Positions 25,951 to 35,186 of a DNA stretch of 64,000 nt are shown here, one piece after another. Every line of letters starts with the position of its first letter. Position 1 is the stretch's first letter. Origin of the DNA: Flavobacterium sp. ALJ2 (lineage in GTDB: Bacteria > Bacteroidota > Bacteroidia > Flavobacteriales > Flavobacteriaceae). Made by a program: the position numbers and the translations under genes. The notes under the pieces were generated by a model. The model was not told the DNA's origin, ran no database searches, and saw only the letters and a list, made by a program, of their open reading frames with translations. Location: NCBI RefSeq assembly GCF_015594725.1, contig NZ_JADNRC010000005.1:1-64000 (forward strand). The letters are read 5' to 3'.

Positions 25951-26933
25951 TATTGCAGTAGTCTAATAAAATTCTTTGGAGACATCCCGAATAATTCCTT
26001 AAATTTTATAATAAAATAGGAGCTCCCAGCAAAATTCAATTCTTCAGAAACTTGTTTAATTGTTAATTGTTTTTCTTCTAAAAGCCTCTTAGATTCCAAC
26101 AATTTACTATTCATGAAAAAATAATTTGGGGTCATTCCTGTGATTTTTTTGAAAAGTTTTTTATATTTTGACACTGACATATTTACTTCTTGAGCCAAGA
26201 AAGGAATACCTGGAAAGGCATACTTTATATTTTCTGTTAAATACATTTTAGATCTCATAATATTAGCCAAATCATCCTCATTAACAGTATCAATTACAAT
26301 TTCATCAAAGGTTATTTTTTCTATAAACTCTGCTATAAGATTTAGTACTGTTCCTTTTAAATGAAATTCAAAAGATTTTTCCTGTATTTTTTTAGATCTT
26401 AAATTTACCAGAAGATTATAGCTTTTATTACTCATTCTTGTAAATTTAACTATCGTATTCTTTTTAGAGTCAAGTATATTATCTATGTGCTTTTTTAGTG
26501 CATGATTATTTTGAAAATATTCTTTAATTGTATCTTTTTTTATAAAAATACAAAGCGCAAAAGTTTCGCTTCCGCGTTTGACAATATAGTCTGAATGCAG
26601 CGTGCTATCAATAATAGCCATATTATAACTCCACCTTCCGATACGGTTTACAATATCATCTGATAATAGAGCTGCTCTACCTTCTGTAAGATTATAATAA
26701 ACTCCTATAAAATCATCTGTTTTATTTACTTGTCTTAAATGAATTTCTGAATGATATACTACATCTAAATAAAGTGCTGAAATATTAGGATCACAATTTA
26801 AAACATACCGATCTCCTGTATGAATATAATCTGGCACTAAAATAAAATTACCCTCAACCTTTCCTTCAAGTTCTTTTGCAAGTGGTTCAACCCAATCAAG
26901 CTCTACTCCATAATGATGCGTAATTTTTTTCAT
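25950..26933 (-). CDS. AraC-family regulator, first of a tandem pair
   Basis: This 327-residue protein carries a C-terminal AraC HTH pair (about 220-325: FPGIPFLAQEVNMSVSKYKK, NYFFMNSKLLESKRLLEE, QVSEELNFAGSSYFI, FKELFGMSPKNF) preceded by an unassigned ligand-type domain. It is the upstream partner of the paralogue starting at 25950 and is read with it as an operon. Two closely related regulators kept side by side could form heterodimers or divide ligand ranges; this is inference. Confidence 0.85.
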   Translation of the reverse strand: MKKITHHYGVELDWVEPLAKELEGKVEGNFILVPDYIHTGDRYVLNCDPNISALYLDVVYHSEIHLRQVNKTDDFIGVYYNLTEGRAALLSDDIVNRIGRWSYNMAIIDSTLHSDYIVKRGSETFALCIFIKKDTIKEYFQNNHALKKHIDNILDSKKNTIVKFTRMSNKSYNLLVNLRSKKIQEKSFEFHLKGTVLNLIAEFIEKITFDEIVIDTVNEDDLANIMRSKMYLTENIKYAFPGIPFLAQEVNMSVSKYKKLFKKITGMTPNYFFMNSKLLESKRLLEEKQLTIKQVSEELNFAGSSYFIIKFKELFGMSPKNFIRLLQ

Positions 26934-27260
26934 TGTATTTCTTTAAATATTTTCACAAAACTAAACTCGTTTTGCAATAATATAATTTCAAAAAAAACTT
27001 TCATAATTAATGTGTAGTTCAATAAAATTGTATCTTATAGAATAGTTATCATTAAAAATCAAAAGACATGATTTTAAAACTGAGTTGCTTCATTTTATCC
27101 TTAAAACACAGAAAGTTTAAATGAAATAATATGCTTACAACACTTATAAAATATGCTAAAGCCGTATTTAATTATAAAGTAAATATAATAAAAAAAAATA
27201 GAAAAATCACAGAAATGAATTTTAAAATAGTCAATAAAATTAACATTTCATCCATTAAGT
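26934..27260. other. Intergenic region upstream of the AraC pair
   Basis: AT-rich DNA of about 330 bp, expected to contain the AraC promoter. No other feature recognised. Confidence 0.45.
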
Positions 27261-27644
27261 GTGATAATTTGTAGTAAAAAAAACGACCACAAATTAGTCA
27301 ATATATTAAAATTCAACATATTGAAGTTATCCAAAAAACTAATGTCTTTGTCAAATATATTGAACAATTATTTTAGAGTTTTAGAAGTCATAAGTCCTAT
27401 AAGTTTTAAAATAGAGAGCAAATTGGATGTTGAAAGAAAGCAAAAAACGTCTAATTTAGTAGTAGTTTCATCAAGTCTAACGGCTAAATTCATGTCTATT
27501 AATGCGAGGGAATTGTCCAACAGTTAAAAAATCGACCTTGCAAAGAGCACAACTAATTTACCCGTTTTTTGTCTATTTCACCGTCAGCCGAAGGAATCTA
27601 TTTGGTTTGAATATGTAGAATTACATCCACCGGATTTTACTTAA
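27261..27644 (+). pseudogene. Decayed IS982-like transposase fragment
   Basis: A single frame runs from 27261 to TAA at 27642-27644 with one internal TAA at 27525. The first part contains NILNNYFRVLEVISP, then SNLVVVSSSLTAKFMSINAR, which resembles the N-terminal region of IS982-family transposases as I remember them (VLEVISP ... SLSLTAEYMGI). The second part (KESIWFEYVELHPPDFT) is also protein-like. The catalytic DDE domain is absent. It is therefore a short remnant; family assignment is tentative. Confidence 0.4.
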
Positions 27645-27661
27645 TAAATCACTATTAAATA

Positions 27662-27692
27662 AAAAAGGGCCAGCTCATGAACGGCCCTTTTA
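27662..27692 (-). terminator. Terminator of the metal-efflux operon
   Basis: Perfect arms AAAAGGGCC and GGCCCTTTT around an 11-nt loop, followed in minus-strand sense by a T-run, 17 nt past the adaptor stop codon. Confidence 0.8.
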
Positions 27693-27708
27693 AAGTTTAA
27701 TAACATTA

Positions 27709-28839
27709 TTATTCTGCGCTATTCATAAAAGTCATTAAAAGTGTATATGCATTTTTAGTAACGATTTTAGATGATGAATTTATTAGTGCTGATTTAATTT
27801 GACGATACCCATCATTAGTCGCTCCAGGTGTTACAGCAATCATCTTATAATTATTATTTCCTGTATGTGTAAAAACAAAAAACTCACCCTGCCATCTCAC
27901 CACTGCATCTTCTGGTACTGTAAGTGCTTTTTCGTTTTCAAATTCCACCTCGGCATTAATAAAAAGTCCCGGAAGTAACGAACTATCATATTGGTTAATT
28001 TTACAAACTACCTCAGCAGCCCTGTCATCATTAAGACTTTGATTTATATATGCGATTTTTGCAGTATATTTCTTTGATGGATTACTATTCGTAAAAGCCG
28101 TTACTGATTGTCCTACCGAGAGCAAGTGTACGTCTTTTTCAAAAGCATTCATCACAAGAACAATATCACTTATTTCCATTAATTCAAAGAGCATATCTGT
28201 TGGAGAAATATATTTACCTACGTTTACATTTACCTTTGATACCAAGCCATTTATTGGTGAAAGGATGGCTACTGTTTTGCTAATGTTTGATGCTGTAAGT
28301 GTTTTTACATGAATACCTAACAATGTTAACTTTTGTGCTAATGCTGCCATATTTATACGTTGCGTCTGCATTTCTGTAACAGTTTGCTCTAACAGTTTAT
28401 CGCTGCTTGCTTTCTTAGCATTTAGTTCTTTTTGTCTGTTGAATTCACTTTGAGATAATTGAAACTTTTCTTTGGCAGTAAGATAATCCTGCTGAAGTTG
28501 TATGTATTGCATGTCTTCTACTACTGCTAACAATTGCCCTTTTTTAACCTGCATTCCTGCCATTAAATCAGTCTTTTTAATATATCCTCCTAATGGAATA
28601 CTAATACTCACAACGCTTTTAGGCGGTACAGTAACAGTTCCCTGAAGATTTAATATTCCTTTTACATTTTTTTCTTGAGGATTACCTGTTATCAACCCAG
28701 CATTCTTTACTTGCTCGTCAGTTAATTGTATGCTGCTTTCCTGCTTGTTAGCTTCTGCATTATTTTGTTGCTCTTTTTTATCACTTTTACAGGATACTAT
28801 AAATAACATCCCTAAAATTGCGGTTATATATGCTCTCAT
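27709..28839 (-). CDS. RND efflux periplasmic adaptor lipoprotein (CzcB/CusB type)
   Basis: This 376-residue protein has a lipobox (GMLFIVSCKSD; Cys about 17), then the membrane-fusion layout: a barrel-sandwich half (GGYIKKTDLMAGMQVKKGQ near 87), a helical hairpin (120-180, QLQQDYLTAKEKFQLSQSEF), the second half (SPINGLVSKVNVNVGKYI near 193) and a beta-barrel domain. It links the inner-membrane pump to the outer-membrane channel. It lies 4 nt after the pump gene and is the last gene of the operon. The likely substrate is a divalent metal, judged from the pump. Confidence 0.9.
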   Translation of the reverse strand: MRAYITAILGMLFIVSCKSDKKEQQNNAEANKQESSIQLTDEQVKNAGLITGNPQEKNVKGILNLQGTVTVPPKSVVSISIPLGGYIKKTDLMAGMQVKKGQLLAVVEDMQYIQLQQDYLTAKEKFQLSQSEFNRQKELNAKKASSDKLLEQTVTEMQTQRINMAALAQKLTLLGIHVKTLTASNISKTVAILSPINGLVSKVNVNVGKYISPTDMLFELMEISDIVLVMNAFEKDVHLLSVGQSVTAFTNSNPSKKYTAKIAYINQSLNDDRAAEVVCKINQYDSSLLPGLFINAEVEFENEKALTVPEDAVVRWQGEFFVFTHTGNNNYKMIAVTPGATNDGYRQIKSALINSSSKIVTKNAYTLLMTFMNSAE

Positions 28840-28843
28840 TATA

Positions 28844-31800
28844 TTATAAATTAGTAAGGGTTTGAAGATTAACTATTGCTTGATTATAATTATTAATCCT
28901 ATCGAGATATTCGTTTTTTATTGTTATTGCCTGGTTTACTACCAACACCCACTGGAGGTAATCAATATCTCCATTTTCTAATTGACTATTGGCTGCATCT
29001 ATGATAATTGCTGCATTTTTAAGCCCATCACTTTCATAGTAGTAGAGACTCTCTTCATATTTTTCGACTTCACTTAAGGCATTGGTAATCGCAGTTTTTA
29101 TTTCAATTTTTGTCGCCTCTGCCATTGTTTGGTAATTCTCATACTCAATTTTGGCGGCTTTATTACGTGCTGATTGACTCGAATAAAACAACGGAATAGA
29201 TAATCCTAAATTAACGTAGCTAAATCTGTTATTACTGTCATAATAAACATCCTGTCCTGTGTTATTAGTTTGCGTACCTATAATGCTTAAATTATTATAT
29301 CCCACTGTAATATCGGGTAACATTTTAGCTTGTTCCGTTTTCCATTTCCATTTTGCTGCAGCTGCAATATGATTCGAAAGCTTTATCTGTGGTAATTCAG
29401 TTATATTAGATTTATCCTTTACCGAGGTATTAAAATCATTCTTAATATTTTCTGAAACTGGAATATACGTTATACTATCCTGAAGAACTGCATTAAACGA
29501 TCGAATTGTAATATCGATATCTCTATTTACCATTGTAAGCTGGTTGGTATAAAATTGTCTGGCAGATTGCGAAGCACTTTTTTCAAGTACATTTGTTTCT
29601 CCTGTTTTATATCGCAAATCCGACTTTTGCTCCATTAGCCTATAAATAGAATCAGCATACGTCAGCAATTCTTTTTTACTGTTTAACCATATATAAGAGT
29701 AAAAAAGATTTCTCACATTTGATTTAATCTGCTGTGTTGTTAACTGTGATTCTGCCTTAGCCGCATAGTAATTTTCTGTTAGGTTTTTTTTCTGATTACT
29801 ATACACTGTCGGAAAAGCAAAGGTTTGACTAATACCGAAGCGGCTATCATTAAGTCGGCTGTTAAACTGACCATAATCTGCATCTAACGAAGTTTTCGGA
29901 ATATCAAAAGCTGATTTCTGAAGTTGTTCTTTTGATTTTTCATTCAACTGTGCCGATTTTACTTTTTTATTATTCTGAATCGCTATAGATAAAGATTGAT
30001 CTAGTGATATAGGCAACTGTTGTGCCTGAACTGAAGTAGTAATAAATAAACCAACAAGTAATAATGCCAATTTATCAATTTTATTTTTTTTCATTTTTTT
30101 TGTAAACACTTTGGTATGATAAGTCATTAAATAAATAGAAGGAAGTACAAATAGCGTAAGTAATGTTGCTGTTAAAAGTCCTCCAATAACTACTGTTGCA
30201 AGCGGGCGTTGTACCTCTGCTCCTGCGCCATTACTTAATGCCATTGGCAAGAAGCCTAATGAAGCCACTGCAGCTGTCATTAATACTGGACGCAACCTGT
30301 TTTTTGTTCCTGTAATAATAATTTGTATGGCATCGGTAATTTCGCCAAGCTTCTGTATTCGGTTAAACTCTGATATTAAAACAATTCCGTTTAGTACCGC
30401 TACTCCAAAGAGCGCAATAAATCCAACACCTGCTGATATACTAAATGGCATATCACGCAAAGCAAGTCCAAAAACTCCTCCTATAGCTGATAATGGAATT
30501 GCTGTAAAAATTATAATTCCTTCTTTTAAAGATCTAAATGCAAAGTATAGTAGTGCTAAAATCATTAATAATGCAGCCGGAACTGCAACACCAAGACGTG
30601 ATTTTGCTTCTTGCAAGTTTTCGAATGTACCTCCATAAGTAATATAGTAACCAGGATCAAATTTTATTTGGCTATTTACTTTTTTCTGTAATTCCTCTAC
30701 TATAGATTCTACATCACGTCCTCTAACATTAAAACCTACAATTATCCTTCTTTTAGCATTTTCACGTTGTATCTGGTTTGGACCTTCTATTTCTTTTACT
30801 GATGCTACCTGATATAATGGAATTTGCATTCCCGTAGGAGTTGCTATCAATAAATTACGTACATCTGAGATGTCTTTTCGTCCGCTATCCTCTACCCTAA
30901 CAACCATGTCAAAGCGTTTTTCTCCTTCATAAATACTACCTGCTACTGCTCCTGCAAAAGCTGCATTTACTGTTTTATTTATATCTGAAACATAGATGCC
31001 GTATTTAGCCATTTCTGCCCAATCATAATCAATTACAATTTGAGGCATTCCTGTAACTTTCTCTACATAAAGATCTGTAGCTCCATCTACTGTTTTACCA
31101 ATATCACCTAATTTCTCTGCATATTCAGCAAGTTTATCAAGATCTTCTCCATAAATTTTACATACAACATCTTGTTTTGCTCCTGTCATCAATTCATTAA
31201 AACGCATTTGAACTGGAAACTGAAAGCCTGTGGTAACTCCCGGAGCAACTTGTTTTACAGTTTCGGTCATTTTATCTGCTAATTCTGGAAATGAGGAAGC
31301 ACTTGTCCATTCTGATTTGTCTTTTAAAACAATAATCATATCTCCTCCCTCAATAGGCATTGGATCTGTGGGAATCTCAGCACTTCCTATTCTTGAAACT
31401 ACCTTTTCTACTTCTGGATAGTTGGTTTTAAGGGCTACTGATATTTTTTGAATTGTTTCTGTAGTTGTCGAAAGATTAGTTCCCAATAGTAAACGTGTTT
31501 CTACTGCAAAATCTCCTTCTTCTAGCTGTGGAATGAACTCTCCTCCCATCCTAGAAAACACAAGCAATGCGATTCCAAATAAAACAAATGCCGAAATCAC
31601 GATACCCTTTCTTACGCGTAAAGCTTTAGACAACCACTTTTCATAATAGAACTCTAGCCTAGCCATAATTCTATCTGAAAGATTTGGCTTATGATTCATA
31701 TTCTTACTTATAAACAACGAACTAACCATTGGTACATAGGTAAGTGATAGTATGAATGCTCCTAGAATAGCAAAAGCAACTGTTTGTGCCATTGGTTTAA

Positions 31801-33223
31801 ACATTTTACCCTCTATCCCTTCTAGTGATAGTATAGGCAGATAAACGATAAGGATAATTATTTGTCCAAATACTGCTGCATTCATCATACGCCCTGCTGA
31901 CCCTGTAACCTCTTTATCCATATCTTCTTGCGAAAGATTATCTATTCCCTTATATTTCTTGGTACTGTGCAAATGGTGCAATATCGCTTCGACTATAATT
32001 ACTGCCCCATCTACTATCAATCCAAAATCAAGTGCTCCAAGGCTCATAAGATTGCCACTTACTCCAAAAGTGTTCATCATAATAATTGCAAACAGCATCG
32101 CCAGCGGAATTACTGATGCTACAATAAACCCTGCTCTTAAATTCCCTAAAAACAATACCAGTACCAAAACAACAATCAATGCCCCTTCAATAAGGTTTTT
32201 TTGAACGGTACCAATAGCATTATCTACCATTTTCGTACGATCTAAAAAAGGCTCTATTTTTAAACCTTCTGGTAAGATTTTCTCTATTTCGGCAACACGT
32301 TTCTTTACATCTACGATAACATTATTCGCATTTTCTCCTTTAAGCATCATCACTATCCCGCCTACAGATTCTCCTAGATCGTCTGTTGTTAATGCCCCGT
32401 ATCGTATTGCCGAAGACATTTTTACATCGGCAATATCTTTTATAAGAATTGGTGTTCCTGCCTGTGTGTTCTTTACAATAATATTCTGAATATCACTTAT
32501 ATTCTTAGTAAGTCCAACGCTTCGAATATAAAGTACCGTTGGTCCTTTCTCAATATAGGCTCCCCCTGTGTTTTCGTTATTGCTGCTTAATGCCGTAAAA
32601 ACCTCTTTTATAGTAAGACTTTGAGCTTTTAGTCGCGCTGGATTAACTGCAATTTCATATTGTTTTAATTTTCCTCCAAAAGTAGCTACATCAGCAATTC
32701 CGGGAGTTCCTAAAAGTTGTCTTCTAATGGTCCAGTCCTGAATTGTTCTTAAATCCTCTAGAGAATACTTGGCTTCATAACCTGGTTGTGGTTTTACAAC
32801 ATATTGATATATTTCGCCAAGTCCAGTTGTAGCAGGTGCCATTTCGGGTTTACTGGCGTTTTCGTCTATCTCTACTTTTTGTAAGCGTTCAGCAACTTGC
32901 TGGCGCGCCCAATACACATCAGTATCATCATCAAAAACGATAGTCACCAACGAAAGTCCGAAGCGAGAAATACTACGGCTTTCTTTCAGCTGCGGAATAT
33001 TGCTAATTGCCTGTTCTATCGGAAAAGTTATAAGACGCTCTACATCTTCTGCTCCCAGAGATGGAGCTGTTGTAATAATTTGCACTTGATTGTTTGTGAT
33101 GTCCGGAACAGCATCAATAGGTAAACGACTCACTTCGTACACGCCATAAATAATCCATAGCAATGTAAAAACGCCAATTACCAGTTTATTCTTAACTGAA
33201 AATTGTATTATCTTATTAAGCAT
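28844..33223 (-). CDS. czcA: CzcA-type heavy-metal RND pump fused to a TolC-like channel
   Basis: This 1459-residue protein is two proteins in one. Residues 1-1035 are an RND pump with helices and porter domains; helix 4 carries DFGLIVDGAVIIVE, matching the DFG-x3-DG-x3-VE motif given for Co/Zn/Ni exporters (HME1), not the copper/silver motif. Residues ~1040-1459 begin with a signal-like segment (LALLLVGLFITTSVQAQ) and continue as an outer-membrane efflux protein (SLDQSLSIAIQNNKKVKSAQ). Such fusions are known in Bacteroidota; the sequence at the junction shows no stop or frameshift. How one chain spans both membranes, or whether it is cleaved at the internal signal, is not settled by the sequence. 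Confidence 0.92.
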   Translation of the reverse strand: MLNKIIQFSVKNKLVIGVFTLLWIIYGVYEVSRLPIDAVPDITNNQVQIITTAPSLGAEDVERLITFPIEQAISNIPQLKESRSISRFGLSLVTIVFDDDTDVYWARQQVAERLQKVEIDENASKPEMAPATTGLGEIYQYVVKPQPGYEAKYSLEDLRTIQDWTIRRQLLGTPGIADVATFGGKLKQYEIAVNPARLKAQSLTIKEVFTALSSNNENTGGAYIEKGPTVLYIRSVGLTKNISDIQNIIVKNTQAGTPILIKDIADVKMSSAIRYGALTTDDLGESVGGIVMMLKGENANNVIVDVKKRVAEIEKILPEGLKIEPFLDRTKMVDNAIGTVQKNLIEGALIVVLVLVLFLGNLRAGFIVASVIPLAMLFAIIMMNTFGVSGNLMSLGALDFGLIVDGAVIIVEAILHHLHSTKKYKGIDNLSQEDMDKEVTGSAGRMMNAAVFGQIIILIVYLPILSLEGIEGKMFKPMAQTVAFAILGAFILSLTYVPMVSSLFISKNMNHKPNLSDRIMARLEFYYEKWLSKALRVRKGIVISAFVLFGIALLVFSRMGGEFIPQLEEGDFAVETRLLLGTNLSTTTETIQKISVALKTNYPEVEKVVSRIGSAEIPTDPMPIEGGDMIIVLKDKSEWTSASSFPELADKMTETVKQVAPGVTTGFQFPVQMRFNELMTGAKQDVVCKIYGEDLDKLAEYAEKLGDIGKTVDGATDLYVEKVTGMPQIVIDYDWAEMAKYGIYVSDINKTVNAAFAGAVAGSIYEGEKRFDMVVRVEDSGRKDISDVRNLLIATPTGMQIPLYQVASVKEIEGPNQIQRENAKRRIIVGFNVRGRDVESIVEELQKKVNSQIKFDPGYYITYGGTFENLQEAKSRLGVAVPAALLMILALLYFAFRSLKEGIIIFTAIPLSAIGGVFGLALRDMPFSISAGVGFIALFGVAVLNGIVLISEFNRIQKLGEITDAIQIIITGTKNRLRPVLMTAAVASLGFLPMALSNGAGAEVQRPLATVVIGGLLTATLLTLFVLPSIYLMTYHTKVFTKKMKKNKIDKLALLLVGLFITTSVQAQQLPISLDQSLSIAIQNNKKVKSAQLNEKSKEQLQKSAFDIPKTSLDADYGQFNSRLNDSRFGISQTFAFPTVYSNQKKNLTENYYAAKAESQLTTQQIKSNVRNLFYSYIWLNSKKELLTYADSIYRLMEQKSDLRYKTGETNVLEKSASQSARQFYTNQLTMVNRDIDITIRSFNAVLQDSITYIPVSENIKNDFNTSVKDKSNITELPQIKLSNHIAAAAKWKWKTEQAKMLPDITVGYNNLSIIGTQTNNTGQDVYYDSNNRFSYVNLGLSIPLFYSSQSARNKAAKIEYENYQTMAEATKIEIKTAITNALSEVEKYEESLYYYESDGLKNAAIIIDAANSQLENGDIDYLQWVLVVNQAITIKNEYLDRINNYNQAIVNLQTLTNL

Positions 33224-33306
33224 AACTTGATTTAATTTTAGAAATAATAATGCGATGGCTAAAACATATAAAATGCCCTAACCACAATAAAAATTTGAAA
33301 ATTAAA

Positions 33307-33684
33307 TTATGCTACAGGAGGCCTGAATACCGAAAATAAAGCGGGGTTAGAATGTAAATTGCATGTATATGGAATACTGTTAGTCTGGGTTAGACTAATA
33401 GAAAAAGGAATATAAATTGCATGTTTGTCTGTGGGTATAAATACAAGCTGTAAGGAATAACCACTTATATTTTTAAAAGGAAGCTGCATATCTCGATCAG
33501 CATCATCATCGTCTAAATCCTCACCCCAATAATGCATGGCTAAAAAATCAATAAAACTTACTTTACTTATTTCTTTATGTTCTTTAAAATGCTCAAACAA
33601 TACCGGCAGTTTATAAAATTGCTGAAAAACCCCGATATTACAAGCTATTAAAAAAATGAATATGTAAATAATATTTTTTTTCAC
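33307..33684 (-). CDS. Small exported protein at the head of the metal-efflux operon
   Basis: This 125-residue protein starts with GTG at 33684 and has an N-terminal hydrophobic segment (KKNIIYIFIFLIACNIGVF). The mature part holds His/Asp-rich pieces (LFEHFKEHKE, MHYWGEDLDDDDADRD) and ends HSNPALFSVFRPPVA. The acidic and histidine clusters could bind metal ions. It precedes the pump gene by 83 nt on the same strand, so a metal-related accessory role is likely; I do not recognise a named family. TAAATTTG at 33689-33696 would place transcription almost at the GTG, so the true start may be further in. Confidence 0.6.
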   Translation of the reverse strand: MKKNIIYIFIFLIACNIGVFQQFYKLPVLFEHFKEHKEISKVSFIDFLAMHYWGEDLDDDDADRDMQLPFKNISGYSLQLVFIPTDKHAIYIPFSISLTQTNSIPYTCNLHSNPALFSVFRPPVA

Positions 33685-34142
33685 TTCACAAATTTAGCTT
33701 TTATACCTAAATGATTCTTATCAATAGCTACATGAAAACAACTTTTATCATTACATAAACACAAATAAACTAAAACTTACTTTTTGCTATCCAAATTAAC
33801 AAAAAACATACAGTATTACAACTTATAAAAATAATTATCTAAACTTATTGCAGCTAAAACTATATCTAATTGATGTAAATTGTTATTCCACTCAACAAAA
33901 AACAATCTTCCCAAGACCATATCCAATCTTTAACTTGATTCTACATATAATAAAATTAAAGATATTTAAATTCATAAAACAGATCCTTTTTATGGTGATT
34001 TCAAATGAATAATTTTATTTTAATCTGTTCTCCCCTTTATTTACATAATAGTGACTTTTTTAACTCTATGAGACAATAATATGCGTTATTGCCCATGTAG
34101 ACTATATTTCAAATCTTTACAAAATAATCAAATAAAAAAAGC
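33685..34142. other. Divergent intergenic region
   Basis: 458 bp between the metal-efflux operon and the peroxiredoxin-like gene. A TAAATTTG element (minus strand, 33689-33696) fits the efflux operon promoter. Nothing else recognised. Confidence 0.45.
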
Positions 34143-34781
34143 ATGAATAGTTTAGCAAAGCAAATTAAAAACCTCAACAATCAATTATCACAACAAGTTC
34201 CGCAGGAAGTATTAGAAGTATTTGAAAAATCAATCAACGATTTAAAAATGCAAAATATTGATAAAAAAAGTATCAAAATTGGCGATATCGTAACTCCTTT
34301 TTCATTACTAAATACAAAAAATCAACTCATACATTCCAAAGACATCCTTAAAAAAGGCAAAACAATACTGGCTTTTTATCGAGGAAGCTGGTGTCCATAC
34401 TGCAATCTAGAACTTCGAGAGTTACAAAATAATATAACTAAAATAACAGATAAAAAGGCAACTCTTCTAGCTATTTCTCCACAAAGTTCAGATCACAGCA
34501 TGGCACTTACTGAAAAACACGAATTAACTTTTGAAGTTTTGACCGATAAAAATAATAAGCTGGCCAAGCAATTAGGTATTAGTTTTAAACTACAAGAATT
34601 TGCTCTACCAATTTATCAGGCAATAGGAATTAATTTAGAAGAATTTAATCAGAATGATGAAAATACATTGCCAATTCCAGCAGTCTTTGTAATAGATACT
34701 GATGGTTCTGTAATCTATAAATTCATAGATACCGATTATAGAAACAGACTTGATATTGATGAATTAATACAATCTTTATAA
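34143..34781 (+). CDS. Peroxiredoxin-like AhpC/TSA-family protein
   Basis: This 212-residue cytosolic protein has a thioredoxin fold with the active-site segment TILAFYRGSWCPYCNLELREL (Cys-Pro-Tyr-Cys at about residues 84-87), then ATLLAISPQSSDHS and FEVLTDKNNKLAKQLGI. The CxxC in place of the lone peroxidatic Cys places it in the peroxiredoxin-like/AhpC-TSA subgroup common in Flavobacteriaceae. Likely role: reduction of peroxides or disulfides. It is a single gene closed by the terminator at 34815. Confidence 0.87.
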   Translation: MNSLAKQIKNLNNQLSQQVPQEVLEVFEKSINDLKMQNIDKKSIKIGDIVTPFSLLNTKNQLIHSKDILKKGKTILAFYRGSWCPYCNLELRELQNNITKITDKKATLLAISPQSSDHSMALTEKHELTFEVLTDKNNKLAKQLGISFKLQEFALPIYQAIGINLEEFNQNDENTLPIPAVFVIDTDGSVIYKFIDTDYRNRLDIDELIQSL

Positions 34782-34814
34782 ATGAATTTTAAAATACACT
34801 TAAGTCAGAAACCC

Positions 34815-34849
34815 ATAAAAAGCTCAATTCATGCGAATTGAGCTTTTTA
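34815..34849 (+). terminator. Terminator after the peroxiredoxin-like gene
   Basis: Arms AAAAGCTCAATTC and GAATTGAGCTTTTT with a 4-nt loop, followed by TTA-rich sequence, 35 nt past the stop codon. Confidence 0.8.
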
Positions 34850-35039
34850 TTAAAATTGTTCTCTTAAAACATATCCTGCCCTTCTAAATATACTATTTGA
34901 AATTTAAAATATCACTCCGAACTTATAAGGGGCTAAAATAAAACCCTAAAAGTGATTAATAGCCAATGATTATTTTCAATATCATGAAATTAAGACAACA
35001 AAATTACACAAGCCTACATAATGTCTTAATTAAATATCG
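34850..35039. other. Intergenic stretch with inverted dispersed repeat
   Basis: Non-coding AT-rich DNA that contains the inverted repeat copy at 34886-34938. No other feature. Confidence 0.4.
34886..34938 (-). repeat. Dispersed ~55-bp repeat, copy 2 (inverted)
   Basis: This is the reverse complement of 5979-6035 with few changes, e.g. TATACTATTTGAAATTTAAA and ATATCACTCCGAACTTATAA. The distance of 29 kb and the opposite orientation suggest a dispersed genomic repeat or end fragments of a mobile element. Confidence 0.55.
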
Positions 35040-35186
35040 CTATACAATTTGATAAATCATAAAAACAGCAATAAAAGAAACTACAGCAAAAACTATAGAG
35101 TTGACGATTCTATCTTTTCTCTTCATCGATTTTTGTGATATATCTAGTCTCGAAATATATTTTTTTCTTATTCTATTAACTTTCAT
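35040..35186 (-). CDS. Possible 48-residue single-span membrane protein
   Basis: A short frame on the minus strand starts with ATG at 35186 and reads MKVNRIRKKYISRLD, a second basic stretch SMKRKDRI, and one hydrophobic segment VNSIVFAVVSFIAVFMIYQ before a stop. A basic N-terminus followed by one membrane helix is the usual look of real small membrane proteins. It stands alone in a non-coding stretch. No family is recognised and no promoter is evident. Confidence 0.35.
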   Translation of the reverse strand: MKVNRIRKKYISRLDISQKSMKRKDRIVNSIVFAVVSFIAVFMIYQIV

